A stretch of 64,000 nt of DNA from CAVSWT01 sp963782985 (GCA_963782985.1 CAWALU010000006.1:434001-498000); one strand, 5' to 3'; counted from the stretch's first letter, positions 1 to 11,400 are shown. Notes: generated from the letters alone by a model not told the origin. A program made the numbers and translations.

Positions 1-1464
1 AGTTTCCATCAATTACTTCATCAAACGGCAGCTTTAAAAATGATCCCGCGTTTAATGAATTTATTGACGAAGCGAAATTTTTTGCGGTTGAAAAAATTAA
101 TTCTTCCGACGAATGTTTGGGCGTTATTTGTCTTGGTGAAAAATTAAATAAATCTCCTTACTCCACGGATGACCTGGAATTTTTAAAAACTATAATTTAA
201 TATTTCCGCCACCGCAATTCAAAATTCTATTGTATTAAACAAGGTTACAAAATTAAACCGCACGCTTGATTCAAGGTTAAACAGACTAAGCTCGCTATTC
301 GAGTTGAGCAAAGAGTTCGGGTTATTTTCTGAATCAACCAAAGTTGCAAAGCTTTTAATTTATTCAATCATCGGACAATTTTTAATTTCAAAATTTGCCG
401 TGGTAACTTTTGATGAAGAAAATATTGAAGCGTTGGAATCAAAAATTTTAAAAGAAGATTTGCTTAATTCAATTAAAAAATATGAATATAAAAAAATAAC
501 AGTCTCGCTAAAAAAAGAAGAATTAAAAAATAAATTTGAAGCGTTGCATAAATTAGGTTTTGAATTAATTGTGCCTATGCAGCTTCAGGGAAATACCCGC
601 GGATTAATTTTGCTGGGCAAACGAATTAACAACAGCGAATACAATGAAAGCGATATTGAATTTATTTATTCAATCGGCAGCCTGGCGATTATTTCTCTTG
701 AAAATCAAAAGCTATTTGTTGAAGCTTTGGAAAAACAAAAAATGGAAGAGGAACTTGAAATTGCAAGAGAAATTCAATTAAACCTTTTGCCGAATTCAAT
801 TCCTAAATTTAATTCATTTGATATTGCAGGAGATAACATTTCGTCCAAACAAGTCGGCGGCGATTATTATGATATTATAAAAATCGACGATAATAAATTT
901 TATACTGTCATAGCCGATGTTTCAGGCAAAGGCGTTCCGGCGGCATTGCTGATGGCTAATATTCAGGCTTTCTTAAAAATTATATGTAGACAAGGAATGA
1001 AGCTTGATGAAGCAACCGGAATTATAAATGATTTAATAACCGAAAATACTTCTGATGGAAGGTTCATAACTTTTTTCTGGGGAATTTTTGACGAGTTTGA
1101 AAAAACTTTAAGCTACGTAAACGCCGGTCATAATCCTCCGCTTTTAATTAGAGACGGTAAAATAATAAAATTGGATAAAGGCGGAATAATACTTGGGGTG
1201 ATGAAAACTTTTGTTCCGTATGCTATGGAAAAAATTAATCTTCAGGAAAATGACGTTATAATACTTTTTACGGATGGCATTACTGAAGCAATGAATAAAA
1301 ATCACGAAGAATTTTCTGATGAAAGATTGGAACGGCTTCTTTTAAATCTTACAAAAAAAAGCGCCGAGGAAATTTTAAAGGAAGTAAAAAGAGAAGTTCA
1401 ATTATTCACAATCGGCGCGCAGCAATCTGACGACTTAACGTTAGTAATAATAAAAGTTAAATAA
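1..1464 (+). CDS. GAF + PP2C/SpoIIE serine phosphatase, 5' end outside window, one frame break
   Basis: This is an RsbU-like Ser/Thr phosphatase, expected to dephosphorylate an anti-sigma-antagonist or similar phosphoprotein in the cytoplasm. Frame 3 is open from base 3 to a TAA at 198-200 and reads as GAF-domain sequence (FFAVEKIN..CLGVICLGEK). The same GAF domain resumes in frame 1 at about base 199 (ISATAIQNS), so one extra base lies in the TTT run at 196-198. A second GAF-like stretch follows, then a coiled linker (EEELEIAREIQ), then the PP2C fold with metal-binding motifs QVGGDYYD, ADVSGKGVPAALLMA, NAGHNPP and FTDGITEA. All acidic metal ligands appear intact. An apparent TTG start at 304 lies inside the domain and is probably not real. 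The gene is 51 bp upstream of a second phosphatase of the same class. The N-terminal sensor region cannot be seen. Confidence 0.85.
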
Positions 1465-1515
1465 AAAAATGAAGAACACCCCAAACATTTTTAAGCATTT
1501 GCAGTCTAAATTAAA

Positions 1516-4062
1516 ATGAATACGCTTAAAAAAATTATAGAGAAGTATAGACAAAAATTAATTATAGTATTCACTATAATATTGCTTTGTTTTTCCGTCG
1601 CCAATATTCTATTAACAATTGATGTTAATACAATTTCCAATGATGAATGCATTTGGCAGCCAATCATGGTTGAAGGAAAAGACAGCGTTGCTCTCAAATT
1701 TACAAACGTTAAAGAAAACGGCGTTACCTGGAATGCCGGTATCAGAAATGGAGATTATCTTCTTGGCATAAATAATAACAGAGTAAATAACGCCAACAAA
1801 GCCCAATTAATTTTAAATGATATTAAAGCCGGCGAGTATGCAGATTACTTGGTTAAAAAAGAAAACGGAAAAGTAGTTGAAACAAAAGTTTTTATAAAAA
1901 AGTTGGTTGATTTTTTTCAACTAACCATAAATCTTTTGGGATTTATTTGGCTGATAATTGGATTTGTAGTGGTTACCGCTAAACCTAATGGTTATGTTCA
2001 AAGAAGATTTTATGCAATCGGCACAACGCTTGTAATGTTTGGGACCGTTAGCTTTTTGTCTTTGCATGCTGTGCAGACGAGCGTTTTGCTCTCTCTCTTT
2101 TTTGATTTGTTTGCAACTTTTGGAATGCTGTTTACCCCTTTTCTCGTCATCCACTTTTTTCTGATCTTCCCAAATGAATTAAGATTAATTAAAAGAACGT
2201 GGGTAAGAAAATCTATCTATATATATCCCGCTTTAATATTTGTATTAATAATTTTATATAGAATTTTTTTTGTGTGGGGAAAACCTAATCCTGCAAATCA
2301 TTATCAATGGTATTTTAGTCTTGTTAGATTTTATTTTTTCAGCGGATTTTATATCGGGCTTGTGGCTTTAATAATTAATTACTTAAGGATTAAAACTAAC
2401 GAAGCGCGAAAACCTATATTCGTAATACTGGTTGCGTACATTTTGGGTATTGCCAGCGTTACCTTTGCCGCTCTTGTTGCCCCCGCAATTTCAGATACGA
2501 TCTTTAATTCGCCGGAATATTATATGCCGATGGTAATATTAATACTGCTTCCCATCGGTTTTGCTTATTCGATTTTTAAATACCAATTAATGGACGTTAG
2601 CGTTGTTATAAAAAATACAATTACATACGGCGCGCTTACCCTGGCAATTGCCGTTACCTATTTTGTAGTTATTTATGGAATCGGATTAAGTATCAGCTCC
2701 GCAATTGGAACTGAATATCAGGGAATTATTGCAGGCGTAATATTTATTGTGTTCGCTATTATTTTTCAATCTACAAAAGATAAATTTCATGATTTTATTA
2801 CCGCAAAATTTTATCCCGAACAATTTGCATATCAAAAAGTTTTAGTTCATTTCAGCGGCGAAATATCAAGTATGGTGGGGCTGGAAAATATTTTAGATTA
2901 CACCGAACAAACATTAGTTGAATCATTAACGATTAATCATTTTGGAATTATGATTAAAGATAATGACTCCGGTAATTTTAATTTGGCGAGAAGCAAAGGA
3001 TTAAGCAGAAATGATTTAATTATTAATAAAATAAATCTCTTAGAAATTATAAATGATAAAAAGCAAATAAATAAAACTCCCGTTATTGAAAGAGAAAATT
3101 TCGAAGAATTATTTAAAGATTCTGCCGTTCATCTTAAAGAAGAAAAAATTTATACAATTATTCCCATGATAATTAAACAAAAAATTGTGGGCTTAATGTT
3201 GTTTGGATTAAAACACTCTGGCTCGCAATTCGGGGGAAAAGATTTAGAGCTTCTTTTTTCGGCTGCTTCACAAACAGCGGTTGCAATTGAGAACGCGCGC
3301 TTATACGAAGCTGAAGCGCAAAAAATAAAAATTGAAAGAGACCTGGATTTAGCCAGAAAAATTCAGCAGGGTTTACTGCCCGCCTGTATTCCAAATATAA
3401 ATGGACTTGACATCAGCGGCGAAATGATTCCCGCAATGCAAGTCGGCGGAGATTATTTTGATTTAATTCCTGTTTCCGAAAATAAATTATTTGTTGTAGT
3501 GGGCGATGTTTCAGGCAAAGGATTATCGGCGTCGCTATATATGACTAAGCTGCAAACCATGATTCAGCTTGCCTGTACTATAGACAAAACTCCCAAAGAA
3601 ATTCTTGTGGACATAAATAAAAAAATGTACACATCGCTGGATAAAAATTCTTTTATCACAATGACTCTTGCTTTATTTGATATGAAAAAAAACACAATCA
3701 GGTTTTGCCGGGCTGGGCACATGCCAATTTTAACAACTGCAAATGGAACCGTGAATGCTTATAAAACTCAAGGCTTGGGCGTCGGTTTGGAACACGGGGT
3801 TATTTTTGAAAGCACGTTAAAAGAGGAAGAATTAATTTTAAAACCTGGGCAAATTTACGCTTTCTTTTCGGATGGAATTACTGAAGCGATGAATGAGCGA
3901 ATGGATTTATTTGGGGAAGAAAATCTGGTTCCCATTCTTCAAAATAAAACAAATCTAAAAACACCTGAAATTATGGCTGCAATATGGAAGTCAATTAATT
4001 TTTTCCGCGGTAAAGCAAAACAGAACGATGATATGACGATGGTTTTGGTGAAAGTAAATTAA
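1516..4062 (+). CDS. Membrane-bound PDZ-like/GAF/PP2C (SpoIIE) phosphatase
   Basis: 848 residues, integral to the inner membrane. Order of parts: a TM helix at about 15-35; an extracytoplasmic PDZ-like segment at about 50-115 (GVTWNAGIRNGDYLLGINN); a block of some seven to eight hydrophobic helices at about 130-430; a GAF domain at about 440-590; a coiled linker; and a C-terminal PP2C domain at about 610-848 with QVGGDYFD, VGDVSGKGLSAS, RAGHMPIL and FSDGITEAMN. The PP2C metal ligands are present, so it should be an active Mn/Mg phosphatase of the RsbU type. It follows another SpoIIE phosphatase by 51 bp and is probably co-transcribed. Its signal is unknown; the PDZ-plus-multi-TM front end implies sensing at the membrane or periplasm. 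No partner STAS or anti-sigma gene is visible in this window. Confidence 0.88.
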   Translation: MNTLKKIIEKYRQKLIIVFTIILLCFSVANILLTIDVNTISNDECIWQPIMVEGKDSVALKFTNVKENGVTWNAGIRNGDYLLGINNNRVNNANKAQLILNDIKAGEYADYLVKKENGKVVETKVFIKKLVDFFQLTINLLGFIWLIIGFVVVTAKPNGYVQRRFYAIGTTLVMFGTVSFLSLHAVQTSVLLSLFFDLFATFGMLFTPFLVIHFFLIFPNELRLIKRTWVRKSIYIYPALIFVLIILYRIFFVWGKPNPANHYQWYFSLVRFYFFSGFYIGLVALIINYLRIKTNEARKPIFVILVAYILGIASVTFAALVAPAISDTIFNSPEYYMPMVILILLPIGFAYSIFKYQLMDVSVVIKNTITYGALTLAIAVTYFVVIYGIGLSISSAIGTEYQGIIAGVIFIVFAIIFQSTKDKFHDFITAKFYPEQFAYQKVLVHFSGEISSMVGLENILDYTEQTLVESLTINHFGIMIKDNDSGNFNLARSKGLSRNDLIINKINLLEIINDKKQINKTPVIERENFEELFKDSAVHLKEEKIYTIIPMIIKQKIVGLMLFGLKHSGSQFGGKDLELLFSAASQTAVAIENARLYEAEAQKIKIERDLDLARKIQQGLLPACIPNINGLDISGEMIPAMQVGGDYFDLIPVSENKLFVVVGDVSGKGLSASLYMTKLQTMIQLACTIDKTPKEILVDINKKMYTSLDKNSFITMTLALFDMKKNTIRFCRAGHMPILTTANGTVNAYKTQGLGVGLEHGVIFESTLKEEELILKPGQIYAFFSDGITEAMNERMDLFGEENLVPILQNKTNLKTPEIMAAIWKSINFFRGKAKQNDDMTMVLVKVN

Positions 4063-4255
4063 ACTTTTGCCGTAGGCTGCTCGTCCGTTTATAGCTCTTT
4101 TATATTCAACCTGTATTAAAACTCACCAATTATTAATCGGCATTTCCTATTAGCCCAATTATTATTTAATTTATTCTTCAGCTAGTAATTTGATTTATTA
4201 GAATGAGAAATTTTCACTGCTAAAATTTAAACGCCCTTCGTTTTATTATATATTT

Positions 4256-7171
4256 ATGAACAGTTACAAATCTGTAAAACCAACAACTAAAATATTTTTA
4301 ATACTGTTGGTATTTCTCATTGTCATTTCCCTTAGCGCTTTTTTTTATTATCAAACAGAAAAAAATAATTTAATAAAACAAAATTCTTACCGGCTTCAAT
4401 CCATTGCATTGTTTAATGAAAAGCAAATTGTCTATTGGTATAATGAAAGATTATCCGATGCAGAATTTTTATTGCACGATAACTTTATAAAAAATTATCT
4501 TATAAAATTATCCAACACATTTAATGCGGATGATTCGCTTGAATTGGCGAAAGTAATTTATCCGATGTTTAAAAATCATGATTACAGAACTATAATTATT
4601 TTAGATAAAAATTTAAAGACTGTAATTAACTATAATCAAAAATTTAACCCTGATTCAAATGAAATTAGTAATGTTAAGAAGACTTTTAAGCTTAAGGCAT
4701 TTGGAAAATCAGAAATAAATAAAAACAAGATTTCTAATGAAATTTATTTTGATTTATACATTCCTATTATTGAAAATAATGATGTAATATCGGTAATTAT
4801 TTTAAGCATTGATCCAAATAGATTGCTTTACACCTTTATAGATAGAAAGCATTTCGGTTTAGAATCTATTAAATCGATATTATTTAGAAAAGAGGATAGT
4901 TTAATTATAAATTTATCCCCCGCCAGGTTAGATAATTTAGCTCCGTTAGATTTAAAAATTCCAATTAAAGAAAATGATTGGACGTCTTATTTCAAAACAA
5001 ATAAGACAAGCCAGGAACAAATATTAACAGATTATAGAAACGAAAAAGTTTTAGGGGATATTAGAAAAGTCAGAAATACTAATTGGTATCTTTTAACTAA
5101 AATTGATTCCTCAGAAATTTTTGGAGCAATTTATTTTAAAATAATTGCGTCGGCTGTTATTGTATTTCTGCTTGCAGGGATAATAGTTTTTCTCATTGAT
5201 TATTTTAATCAAAAGTTTAAGCTTGAACAATTAAACCAAATAAGGGATTCAGAAATAAAGTATAAACAAATAATTGAGCTGGCTTTGGAAGGAATAATTA
5301 TTTTTGATGAAAGCTTAAAAATAATTCATGTAAATTCCGTTATTTGCCGCGACCTTAATTATTCGCCGGAAGAATTACTAAAGAAAAAAATTCCGAGTAT
5401 TTTCGATCCTTCAGATCTCAATAAGCATCCATTCAAAATTAAAGAGTTAATAGCCGGTGAAAACGTAATTAACGAAAGATACCTTTTGAAGAAAGACGGC
5501 GGTATTTTTTTAGCTGATACCAGCGCAAAGATGCTGCCGGATAAAACATTTTTTTTAGTGGCAAGGGATATTACGCAAAAGCATAAAATAATGGAGCAGA
5601 TAAAAAATTCGGAAAGGAAATTCCGCAGCCTTTTTGAATTTTCCAACGACGCCATATTTTTAATGGATGATATTAATTTTATTGACTGCAATCCAAAAGC
5701 CGAGCGGCTTTTCGATACAACCAAAACAGAAATTGTCAATAAAACTCCTCTTGATTTTTCCACGGAGTTTCAGCCGGATGGAGTTAGTTCACAAGTGAGC
5801 GTCGTAAAAAGAATTAATAAAGTTTATAAAGGGAAGCCGCAGTTATTTGAATGGCTGCATGTTGCAGGCGGAAAAGAAATTTATTGCGAAGTAAATCTTT
5901 CGCTTACTGAAATAGATAACAAGCCGATTTTAATTTCGCTGGTTCGCGATATTTCAGAAAGAAAAAGATTTGAAAAAGAATTGATTGCCGCTAAAGAAAG
6001 AGCCGAAGAAATGAATTTGCTCAAATCCAATTTTCTAGCAAACATGAGTCACGAATTAAGAACGCCGCTGGTTGCTATTTTAGGTTTCACTCAAATTCTT
6101 ACCGATGAAATTAAAAATGAAGAGCAAGTGGAAATGCTTCAAAGTATTTACAAAGGCGGAAAAAGACTTTTGGAGACGTTGAATTCTATTCTCGAATTAA
6201 CGCAAATTGAATCTAAAGAACATGTAATTAGCAAAGCTCCGGTGAAATTAAATGAGTTGTTAAAATCGGAGATAGCTCTTTTCAACCCTGAAGCTTTTTC
6301 AAAAAAATTAAATCTAAAAGCGGAGCTGCCCGACGATGAAGTAATAATTTTTACCGATGAAAGATTGCTAAAAATTATTTTAAGAAATCTTTTAACAAAT
6401 TCTATTAAGTTTACTGATAATGGCAGCGTAATTTTAAGTTTAAAGCGCAAAAATTTTATGGGAATTGATTCAATTGTTATATCAATTAAAGATACCGGAA
6501 TTGGAATTTTAAATGAACATAAAGAATTAATATTTCAAGAATTCAGACAGTCGAGTGAAGGGTTTAACCGCAAGTACGAGGGCTCGGGGCTGGGTTTAAC
6601 TATCGCTAAAAAATTTGTCGCTATTTTAAACGGAGAGATTGAATTTGAAAGCCAGGTTGGCGTTGGAACTGAGTTTATTATTATCTTACCGGTTAATTAT
6701 CAATCCGAATTTATTGAAGCAAAAGATACTTCAGTAAAAAAGATTATAAATAAAAAATATTCTTCTCAAAATGAAAGGCAAAATATGTCGCTGCCAAAAT
6801 TATTAATTGTTGAAGATGACATAAATACAATAACATTAATTAATATATATTTACGCAACATGGCAATAATTGATATTGCCGGCAGTTCCAAAGCTGCGCT
6901 GGAAAAAGCCGAGCATAATGATTACCATTTAATTTTAATGGATATTAATTTGGGCGAAGAGATTGATGGTTTGATGCTGACAAAAATTTTACGAGAAATG
7001 AAAAAATATGAAAGCGTTCCTATTATAGCCGTTACAGCTTTTGCAATGGAAACCGATAGAGCAAACGCTATTGAAGCCGGCTGTTCCAATTATATTTCTA
7101 AGCCGTTTGATAAAGCGGCGCTTATAAAAATGATTAAAGAAGAATTAAGCCTATCAGCTTTTCCCCGCTAA
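4256..7171 (+). CDS. Hybrid sensor histidine kinase / response regulator with two PAS domains
   Basis: 971 residues. TM helix at about 13-35, periplasmic sensor region (possibly Cache-like) at about 36-290, second TM at about 293-315, PAS at about 335-450, PAS at about 455-575, HisKA with the H-box SHELRTP near residue 598-605, HATPase with N-box (LLTNSIKFTD), G1 (DTGIGI) and G2 (GSGLGLTIAKK), and a C-terminal receiver domain at about 845-965 with phospho-acceptor Asp in LILMDINLG near residue 896 and the conserved Lys in SKPF. All catalytic residues are present. It would autophosphorylate on His and pass phosphate to its own receiver, and perhaps to an unseen Hpt protein. The 193 bp gap upstream separates it from the phosphatases; functional coupling to them is only suggested by position. 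Confidence 0.92.
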   Translation: MNSYKSVKPTTKIFLILLVFLIVISLSAFFYYQTEKNNLIKQNSYRLQSIALFNEKQIVYWYNERLSDAEFLLHDNFIKNYLIKLSNTFNADDSLELAKVIYPMFKNHDYRTIIILDKNLKTVINYNQKFNPDSNEISNVKKTFKLKAFGKSEINKNKISNEIYFDLYIPIIENNDVISVIILSIDPNRLLYTFIDRKHFGLESIKSILFRKEDSLIINLSPARLDNLAPLDLKIPIKENDWTSYFKTNKTSQEQILTDYRNEKVLGDIRKVRNTNWYLLTKIDSSEIFGAIYFKIIASAVIVFLLAGIIVFLIDYFNQKFKLEQLNQIRDSEIKYKQIIELALEGIIIFDESLKIIHVNSVICRDLNYSPEELLKKKIPSIFDPSDLNKHPFKIKELIAGENVINERYLLKKDGGIFLADTSAKMLPDKTFFLVARDITQKHKIMEQIKNSERKFRSLFEFSNDAIFLMDDINFIDCNPKAERLFDTTKTEIVNKTPLDFSTEFQPDGVSSQVSVVKRINKVYKGKPQLFEWLHVAGGKEIYCEVNLSLTEIDNKPILISLVRDISERKRFEKELIAAKERAEEMNLLKSNFLANMSHELRTPLVAILGFTQILTDEIKNEEQVEMLQSIYKGGKRLLETLNSILELTQIESKEHVISKAPVKLNELLKSEIALFNPEAFSKKLNLKAELPDDEVIIFTDERLLKIILRNLLTNSIKFTDNGSVILSLKRKNFMGIDSIVISIKDTGIGILNEHKELIFQEFRQSSEGFNRKYEGSGLGLTIAKKFVAILNGEIEFESQVGVGTEFIIILPVNYQSEFIEAKDTSVKKIINKKYSSQNERQNMSLPKLLIVEDDINTITLINIYLRNMAIIDIAGSSKAALEKAEHNDYHLILMDINLGEEIDGLMLTKILREMKKYESVPIIAVTAFAMETDRANAIEAGCSNYISKPFDKAALIKMIKEELSLSAFPR

Positions 7172-7198
7172 AAATTTACCAATTTTTAAAAAATTAAA

Positions 7199-7805
7199 AT
7201 GAAATTTTCCGAAGCATTCCATTTAATGGCTAAGCCCACCGGAGCTATTTGCAATTTAGACTGCGCTTACTGTTTTTATCTTGAAAAAGAAAAGCTCTAT
7301 TCAAATAATCAAAATTGGCAAATGTCAGTTGAAGTTTTGGAATCTTATATCACCATATATTGAAGCCCAAAAAGTTCCGGCGGTTACTTTTTTAGGGCGG
7401 CGAGCCCACACTGCTTGGTTTAGATTTTTATAAGAAAACAGTTCAGCTTCAAAAAAAATATTCTAACGAAAAAAAAATGAAAATACTTTTCAGACAAATG
7501 GCGTTTTGCTAAATGACGAGTGGTGTGAATTTTTTAATGAGAATAATTTTTTAGTCGGGTTATCAATTGACGGTCCCGAAGAGTTGCACAATAAATATAG
7601 AATTTACAAAGGGGGACAAAATAGTTTTAAAAAAGTAATAAGCGGTTTGAGCTTTCTTCAAAAGCATAATGTTGAGTTTAATACTTTAACCTGCGTACAA
7701 AAACACAATTCATATTATCCGTTGGAAGTTTATAATTTCCTTAAAGAAATCGGCAGCGTTTTTATGCAGTTCATTCCAATTGCCGAGCAAAGAGCTAACG
7801 ATTAA
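7199..7805 (+). pseudogene. Remnant of anaerobic sulfatase-maturase-like radical SAM gene
   Basis: The first 54 codons encode a radical SAM front end with the CxxxCxxC cluster motif (ICNLDCAYCFYLEKE), as in anaerobic sulfatase-maturating enzymes (anSME), which make formylglycine in sulfatases. The frame then breaks near 7358 (TGA at 7361). The next frame carries VPAVTFL, then a break near 7394, then GGEPTLLGLDFY, then a break near 7480 followed by NTFQTNGVLLND and LSIDGPEELHN. The usual WQ before GGEPT is missing, which fits a 5-base deletion. The C-terminal half of the family, with its extra Fe-S cluster cysteines, is absent: the sequence stops after QFIPIAEQ at 7805 and gives way to an unrelated protein fragment. 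This is a non-functional remnant rather than merely a misread gene. The family is clear; the exact substrate is not. Confidence 0.8.
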
Positions 7806-8155
7806 TGAATTAAATATGGCTGCCTTTTCATTTTTTATTGGAAGCGATCCCGTTTATTTTGATCCCCCGCAAGGACGGAATGAAGGAACTGAGATGCTGT
7901 ATAATATTTTACAGGGTAAAATCGGTTCAACCGGGGAATTTTATTCAAACCCCCTCACTTTAGAAAAAACAAAATATGCGCTTTCTGGCGATCCTATTTT
8001 AAAGACGGGATGGATAGATGGAATATTACATCCACCAGGCGATAGAAGAATTGTAGTTTGCGCCGGTCCATTTAAATGAAAATAATATAACTATACCCAG
8101 CGGTTTATTTTTAGCTTATATAGAAATGCCTGAATTAAATGAACAAAAATTTTAA
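7790..8155 (+). pseudogene. Fragment of a type IX-secreted surface protein
   Basis: A short open stretch reads FFIGSDPVYFDPPQ, EMLYNILQGK, ALSGDPILKTGWIDG, PGDRRIVVCAGPF, then after one frame slip near 8078 reads NENNITIPSG. The block 'SGDP..TGWIDG..PGDRR....GPF' is familiar from large extracellular proteins of Ignavibacteria and other Bacteroidota that carry type IX sorting signals, where it sits in the middle of a roughly 1,000-residue protein. No start codon, signal peptide or C-terminal sorting domain is present. It abuts the radical SAM remnant without a gap, so a deletion or rearrangement has fused two broken genes. The family recognition is from memory of the motif and should be tested by a profile search. 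Confidence 0.6.
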
Positions 8156-8471
8156 AGCTGGCGATAGTTTATCCAACTATTATTCCGGATAGCTATTGAG
8201 GAACAGAAATTATTTTGTAAGAAAGAATTTTATTTTAAAAAGTATGCGCTAAATCACATTAACAATTTTGTAATTGTATTTAGCTAACTTAAAATTTATG
8301 TTCACTTTCAGAATTAGTTTATGAAGTTGATATACAAATCTGCATCTATAATCTAATTCTTTATCGACCACTGCTAAAAAATTTTCATCTTGAAATAGTT
8401 TCACCCTTCACGTACCGCTCGTATAGATAAATAACCATTTTAAAATTCATTTTAAATGATTGGGATTTATT
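8156..8471. other. Intergenic region upstream of the giant gene pair
   Basis: About 300 AT-rich bases with scattered stops in all frames. The first part may still be decaying sequence of the preceding fragment (for example a short stretch reading NFKAGDSLSNYYSG in another frame). I see no tRNA, terminator hairpin or confident promoter. It presumably holds the promoter of the following large gene. Confidence 0.5.
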
Positions 8472-11400
8472 ATGCCAAATGAGCCGGTTTCTAATGAGCA
8501 GAACGAACTTTTTAATCTTTTAAGCAAACTATCAGGACACCTCAAAACATCTCCTAAAGAGGATGAAAAATCAATTGAAAATCTTCAGGAAAATTTAGCG
8601 GCAGCTTTACCGGGAGAAAGTATCAATACCGTTAAAAATAATTTTTCATCAATTGATAATGCTGATTTGTTTTTTACCGATGCCATTCCCCAAAGCCGCT
8701 TAAAAAAAATAAGAGATATATCTGCCGGTGTTAAAATTACGGATGAATCTAATATGCGTGTGTTTGCAAGGGAAGTTCCTATTAGAAGTTCACAATTAAA
8801 AGGATCAGTACCGGTTTGGGCACATGGTGCAGCGGTTGAAAAAACATTAGGACCTTTTACCAACAAAGACGGAAAAAAGATTTGGTATGATTTCTATAAA
8901 ACAGAAAAATTAATAGCGCTTTATCTTGAAGGAGAAAATAATCCGGCAATTCTTTTTAACGTTTCTTTGTTAAAAAGATTTGTAATAAAAACGCTTCCCC
9001 CCATTATTGATCCCGCAGCAAAATACAAATTGCAGCCGGATAGCGTTTGGGTTAATTCTAAATTGCTTGCTTCAAATTCCCCGGCGGGATATTACACAGG
9101 ATTTAAAATTAAATCGGGTGAAATAACATTAAACAATGCTCCCAAATTAATTAATAATAAACTCACAATTTTAGGAAACACAGTCGTTTCAGTAAAGTTG
9201 GAGCTTGATCAGCCGGGTGTTACTGATGCTGATGAAGCAAGCTCCGTATGGTATTGATGCAAGAAATTCCAAATTAAATTTACCTTCAACTATTACTTTT
9301 AGTTTTTCAAAAACTAAAACAACATTGAAGAAATCGGCGGAAGGGTTGGATGGAATCGTTTTCGGGCATCAGGCGGCATTTAATTGGAATAATGATAAGC
9401 AGCCAGAATACAATTTAATTTTAAATAGAGTTTCAATTCCTTTTATTTGTTCAGAACAAGCCTTTACTGTTAAAGAATGTAAATCACCTTTTAATACATT
9501 TAAGCGGAAGCGCTGCCATCAGCGAAAGCGCCTGGGTTATTCCTTCAGCGCAGATTGATATTACTCAGCCTTCACCCGCAGCCGGCATTGGCGGCTTGGC
9601 AGTTTTATGTAAAGAAAGTTTAACCGCATCTTGGTCTGGATTGAAAGGCGGAGAAGCTAATTTATCACATACTTTTATTCTTGCCGATGTTGGAAGAATT
9701 TCACTTACTGATTTGCAAGCCGGGAATATTAATTGTAATCAGGAATATAAGCTATGGAAAGATGAGCAAAATAAATTCGGCACAACAATTAAGCTGCAGT
9801 ACACTGATGCTTTTCCATTTCTCTATAATACACTTGCCAGCGGTGTTGAAACTGTTCTTGTGCAGGCAAATACAAATCCATTGGTTGATAGACCCGTTAC
9901 TGTAACCGGGCAGCCTTTTGATATTCATTCAAAAAATTCTATGCTTCTGCTGGCAGCATCCAATTTGTTAAGAATTATTTATCTGTATGATGACAATATT
10001 ATTTTTGATAATTACGATCCTAAAAATCCGGCTGATACCCTCCCCAAGCCGTTATCGTTAGCTTTGAACAATGCTTTATTTAAAGTAACGCCTGTGAACG
10101 GCTGCTTGCTTTTTGGTGAATTAAAAGATGATTGGGTGAAAGTTGAGAAGGGAGTTTTATATTTAACTTTTGGACTTTATGCTTATCTTCCAACTTTACC
10201 CGATCCTTATGCCGCTAATATCAATAAATTAAAATATCAGTTTAGAGGTTCAAAAAGATTAACAGACAACGATGCAGGATCTGCTACAGCAATTTGGGCT
10301 TGGCTTGTTTCTCAAACTATCTGGAATCCTGACAATGAAGAGAATGATAAAGTTGAAGTATCATTTCACTTTGCACCGCTTCAAAATCAATTTCAAATTT
10401 CAGCCAATACACAGCAATCTGAAAATGCAAATATTAATTCATCAGCATCAAACATTTCATCTGAAATTATCAAACCAGCCGTTTGTAAAATTATTTACTT
10501 CTGATGAATCAGCGAACAAAATTAAAGCTGAAAATTTTTCTAATGTTTCCGCCAAAGCCCAGGCTGCTTCAATAAGAGGAAATGATTTAGACTATGAAAA
10601 AATTTGGGATGAAACTTTTAGATTATTTCTTGATGATATATTTGCCCTGCTTGATGTAAGCAGCAATGCAGATCAAATGGGAGTAAGTTTTGGAGCCTAT
10701 GAACAGCAGCGGTCAAATTTATTGGGAAGATTTTCAATTAACGCTGTTGATGATAACACTGTAAACTTTCAATTCCCTATACAAGTTCAGGGGATGGATG
10801 TAACAACGTACGGATTGTTTGCAAAGGTTTTTGCGCTGCCGCAGATTTCCTGGGAGCCTGTATTAAATCTTACAGATCCAAATGTAATTAATCCCAGCGC
10901 ACCATATTTAGAGCCTCCTGTCGGTCCAAATTATTATCCTAATGACGGAGGAGCCACCCGTATATTAAATAATAGTGTTAAGCAGGTGCCCCTAGCTCCG
11001 ATACCGTTAATTGATTTTGTAATTGAAAAGTTCAAAAATGAAAAAGGAAATGTAACTGCAAATTTATTTTCACTTCCATTTCGGAATGAAAGCAATAACT
11101 GTTTTAAACAAAGATGCAGATTCAATTAAATCAGCAGAGATAGAAAAAATTGAGCATGAATTTTCTAACAATGTTAAAACAGGAATTCAGATTCAATTTA
11201 CTGCCGGGATGTTATCTACAGATGTATTTCCCTTTATTCCACGGCGGTACTCTTCAGCTAAATAATATATTAAACATAAACGGACAAAAAACGTTTACCA
11301 CCACTTTAGGTGACAGCGTATCATTTATTTTCAATGGGGAGTTTAAACCTAAAATAGCTAACCTGGTTGAAAGCAGAGGCGTTCCGCTTATGCGTTATGA

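Noticed and set aside
5359..5763. 134-codon minus-strand open frame inside the hybrid histidine kinase
   Set aside because: It is antisense to well-defined PAS domains, lacks a ribosome binding site and its composition is Ser/Leu-rich shadow sequence.
9236..11250. Programmed frameshifting as the explanation for the breaks in the giant gene
   Set aside because: There is no consistent slippery heptamer or downstream structure, the sites differ in sequence, and breaks also occur in sdhA and a DUF2520 gene where programmed shifts are not known.
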